Below, in pieces: positions 62,910-64,000 of a stretch of 64,000 nucleotides of DNA (positions are counted from its first letter, which is position 1; every line of letters begins with the position of its first letter). The translations under genes and the position numbers were made by a program. This stretch comes from Caryophanales bacterium (GTDB taxonomy: Bacteria > Bacillota > Bacilli > CAJFEE01): contig JAQSYP010000006.1 in assembly GCA_029256085.1 (NCBI GenBank), positions 1 through 64,000 of the forward strand, given 5' to 3'. The notes under the pieces were generated by a model. That model made no database searches, was not told the origin of the DNA, and worked only from the letters and a program-made list of their open reading frames with translations.

Positions 62910-64000
62910 TCCCAATCTACCTCATCATCATTTTCAATAGGTAATGTAAATAAAATAGATGTTCCATTACCTTCTTCACTTTTTGCCCATATATTACCAC
63001 CATGAGCCTCTACCATTTCCTTAGCGATGGCCAGTCCAAGCCCAGTCCCACCAAGTTTTCTTGATCTAGCTTTATCAACTCTGTAGAACCTCTCGAATAT
63101 TTGATCCATTTCTTCTCTAGGAATTCCGACACCCTGATCTCTAATTTCAAGCTCTATAAAATTATCCTTGTTACGTAGGATAAAATTGATTGTTCCACCT
63201 TGAGGGCTATATTTAACAGCATTTGAGATTATATTATCTAGAACTTGTGTAATTTTATCGTCATCAACAAATATAAATAGTGGACTACTATTAAAGTTTC
63301 TAACAAAATTTATATTTTCTGGTTTTGTCATCTCAAATCTATCTATTATACGATTAAAATATTCCGGAAAGTTAATCCATTCCTTGTATAAACGATAGTC
63401 TCTACTGTCCATTTTAGAAAGCTGTAATAAATCTGTTACTAATCGGATCATTCGTTCAGTTTCATTTTGAACTACATCAATGAAATTTGGTGCAATTGAC
63501 GGTTCTTTCCAAGCACCCTCACTGAGAGCCTCTAAATAACTCCTCATTGTTGTAAGAGGAGTACGTAACTCATGTGATACATTTGCAACGAACTCACGTC
63601 TCTCACGGTCAATTACTTCCTGATCTGTAACATCGTATAAAACAGAAATTATACCGCTATTAAAACCAGAGTCATTCTGAATTATTGAGAAGCTAATTTT
63701 AATAAAATAAGTATCATACTGAGTGCTATAATCAACAGTTATCGAATGTGGATCGTTATAAATATCTTCGATGCTATACTCATCTGTAAGACCTAATACA
63801 CTTAGCAAGTCTTGCTCAATTATTGTTTCACGTGGAACATCAAGCATCTGTAAGGCCGGTTCGTTTACAAGAATTATTCTCCCTTTACGATCTGTAGCAA
63901 TAACACCGTCTCTCATGTTCTTTAGAACTGAGCTTAGTTTTCTTCGCTCACCATCGGTTGTAGCTCTAGCCTCTTGCAGCTTTTTTGTTAAAGTATTAAA
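62906..64000 (-). CDS. walK: Sensor histidine kinase WalK (YycG), C-terminal part
   Basis: The frame is open through the window edge at 64000, so the start is missing (about 365 of roughly 600 residues are seen). It opens at the end of a HAMP domain (FNTLTKKLQEARATTDGERR), then a PAS domain (MRDGVIATDRKGRIILVNEP), the His-containing NVSHELRTPLTTMRSYLEAL with DLLQLSKMDS, and the ATPase domain (DNIISNAVKYSPQGG, DQGVGIPREEMDQIFERFYR, GGTGLGLAIAKEMVEAHGG). It phosphorylates WalR to control cell-wall hydrolases and is essential in bacilli. walR should lie just beyond the window. Confidence 0.96.
   Translation of the reverse strand, partial: FNTLTKKLQEARATTDGERRKLSSVLKNMRDGVIATDRKGRIILVNEPALQMLDVPRETIIEQDLLSVLGLTDEYSIEDIYNDPHSITVDYSTQYDTYFIKISFSIIQNDSGFNSGIISVLYDVTDQEVIDRERREFVANVSHELRTPLTTMRSYLEALSEGAWKEPSIAPNFIDVVQNETERMIRLVTDLLQLSKMDSRDYRLYKEWINFPEYFNRIIDRFEMTKPENINFVRNFNSSPLFIFVDDDKITQVLDNIISNAVKYSPQGGTINFILRNKDNFIELEIRDQGVGIPREEMDQIFERFYRVDKARSRKLGGTGLGLAIAKEMVEAHGGNIWAKSEEGNGTSILFTLPIENDDEVDWE

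Overview
The window is low-GC DNA from a Bacillaceae-type Firmicute. The strongest taxonomic marker is the right edge, where walK-walH-walI-walJ, an HtrA-like protease, a small CxxH/CxxC protein and rlmH follow one another in the order known from Bacillus chromosomes near the replication origin. Pyruvate:ferredoxin oxidoreductase, a small clostridial-type spore protein, an FNR-like operator and a probable selenoprotein suggest a facultatively or strictly anaerobic member (an Anaerobacillus-like lineage would fit; this is inference). No rRNA, tRNA or CRISPR was seen.

Layout. 1-1400: end of an IS3-type element, then a decayed MFS transporter and MarR remnant. 1.4-4.5 kb: secreted Ig-repeat protein. 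4.7-8.3 kb: nifJ, facing a hidden 55-codon spore-type gene. 8.5-8.9 kb: phased AT-rich repeat array and a structured dispersed repeat. 8.9-15.3 kb: amino acid permease, a hemerythrin/PAS protein behind FNR-like and Fur-like sites, YuzF, YetF, and a beta-propeller cytochrome c lipoprotein. 15.3-17.8 kb: FAD oxidoreductase and an EAL-HDOD protein. 18-25 kb: cell-wall genes (VanY-like carboxypeptidase with SH3 domains, a VanRS-like two-component system, lytic transglycosylase, polysaccharide deacetylase). 25-30.6 kb: small-molecule enzymes, including a peroxiredoxin whose active-site codon is an in-frame TGA followed by a SECIS-like hairpin. 30.9-33.7 kb: polar amino acid ABC transporter behind a lysine riboswitch. 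34-41 kb: a very large M4 metalloprotease and a second Ig-repeat surface protein. 41-46 kb: a duplicated two-gene radical SAM cassette, one copy intact and one decayed. 46-50 kb: the opuA glycine betaine transporter with a divergent GbsR-type regulator. 50-58 kb: serine hydrolase, acetyltransferases, pentapeptide protein, malate synthase G, heme-type membrane protein, DUF4230 protein. 57.8-64 kb: rlmH, CxxH protein, htrA and the wal operon, with walK cut by the window edge.

How the genes connect. The wal operon controls cell-wall metabolism, and the 18-25 kb group encodes secreted wall-modifying enzymes around its own two-component system. PFOR and the FNR-like site point to oxygen-limited metabolism. 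The opuA locus handles osmotic stress. The lysine riboswitch assigns a substrate to an otherwise generic ABC transporter.

The most notable observation is the TGA-containing peroxiredoxin at 27943-28407, which a standard gene caller would split or call a pseudogene. The intact radical SAM pair (43831-46006) is the best candidate for an uncharacterised pathway.
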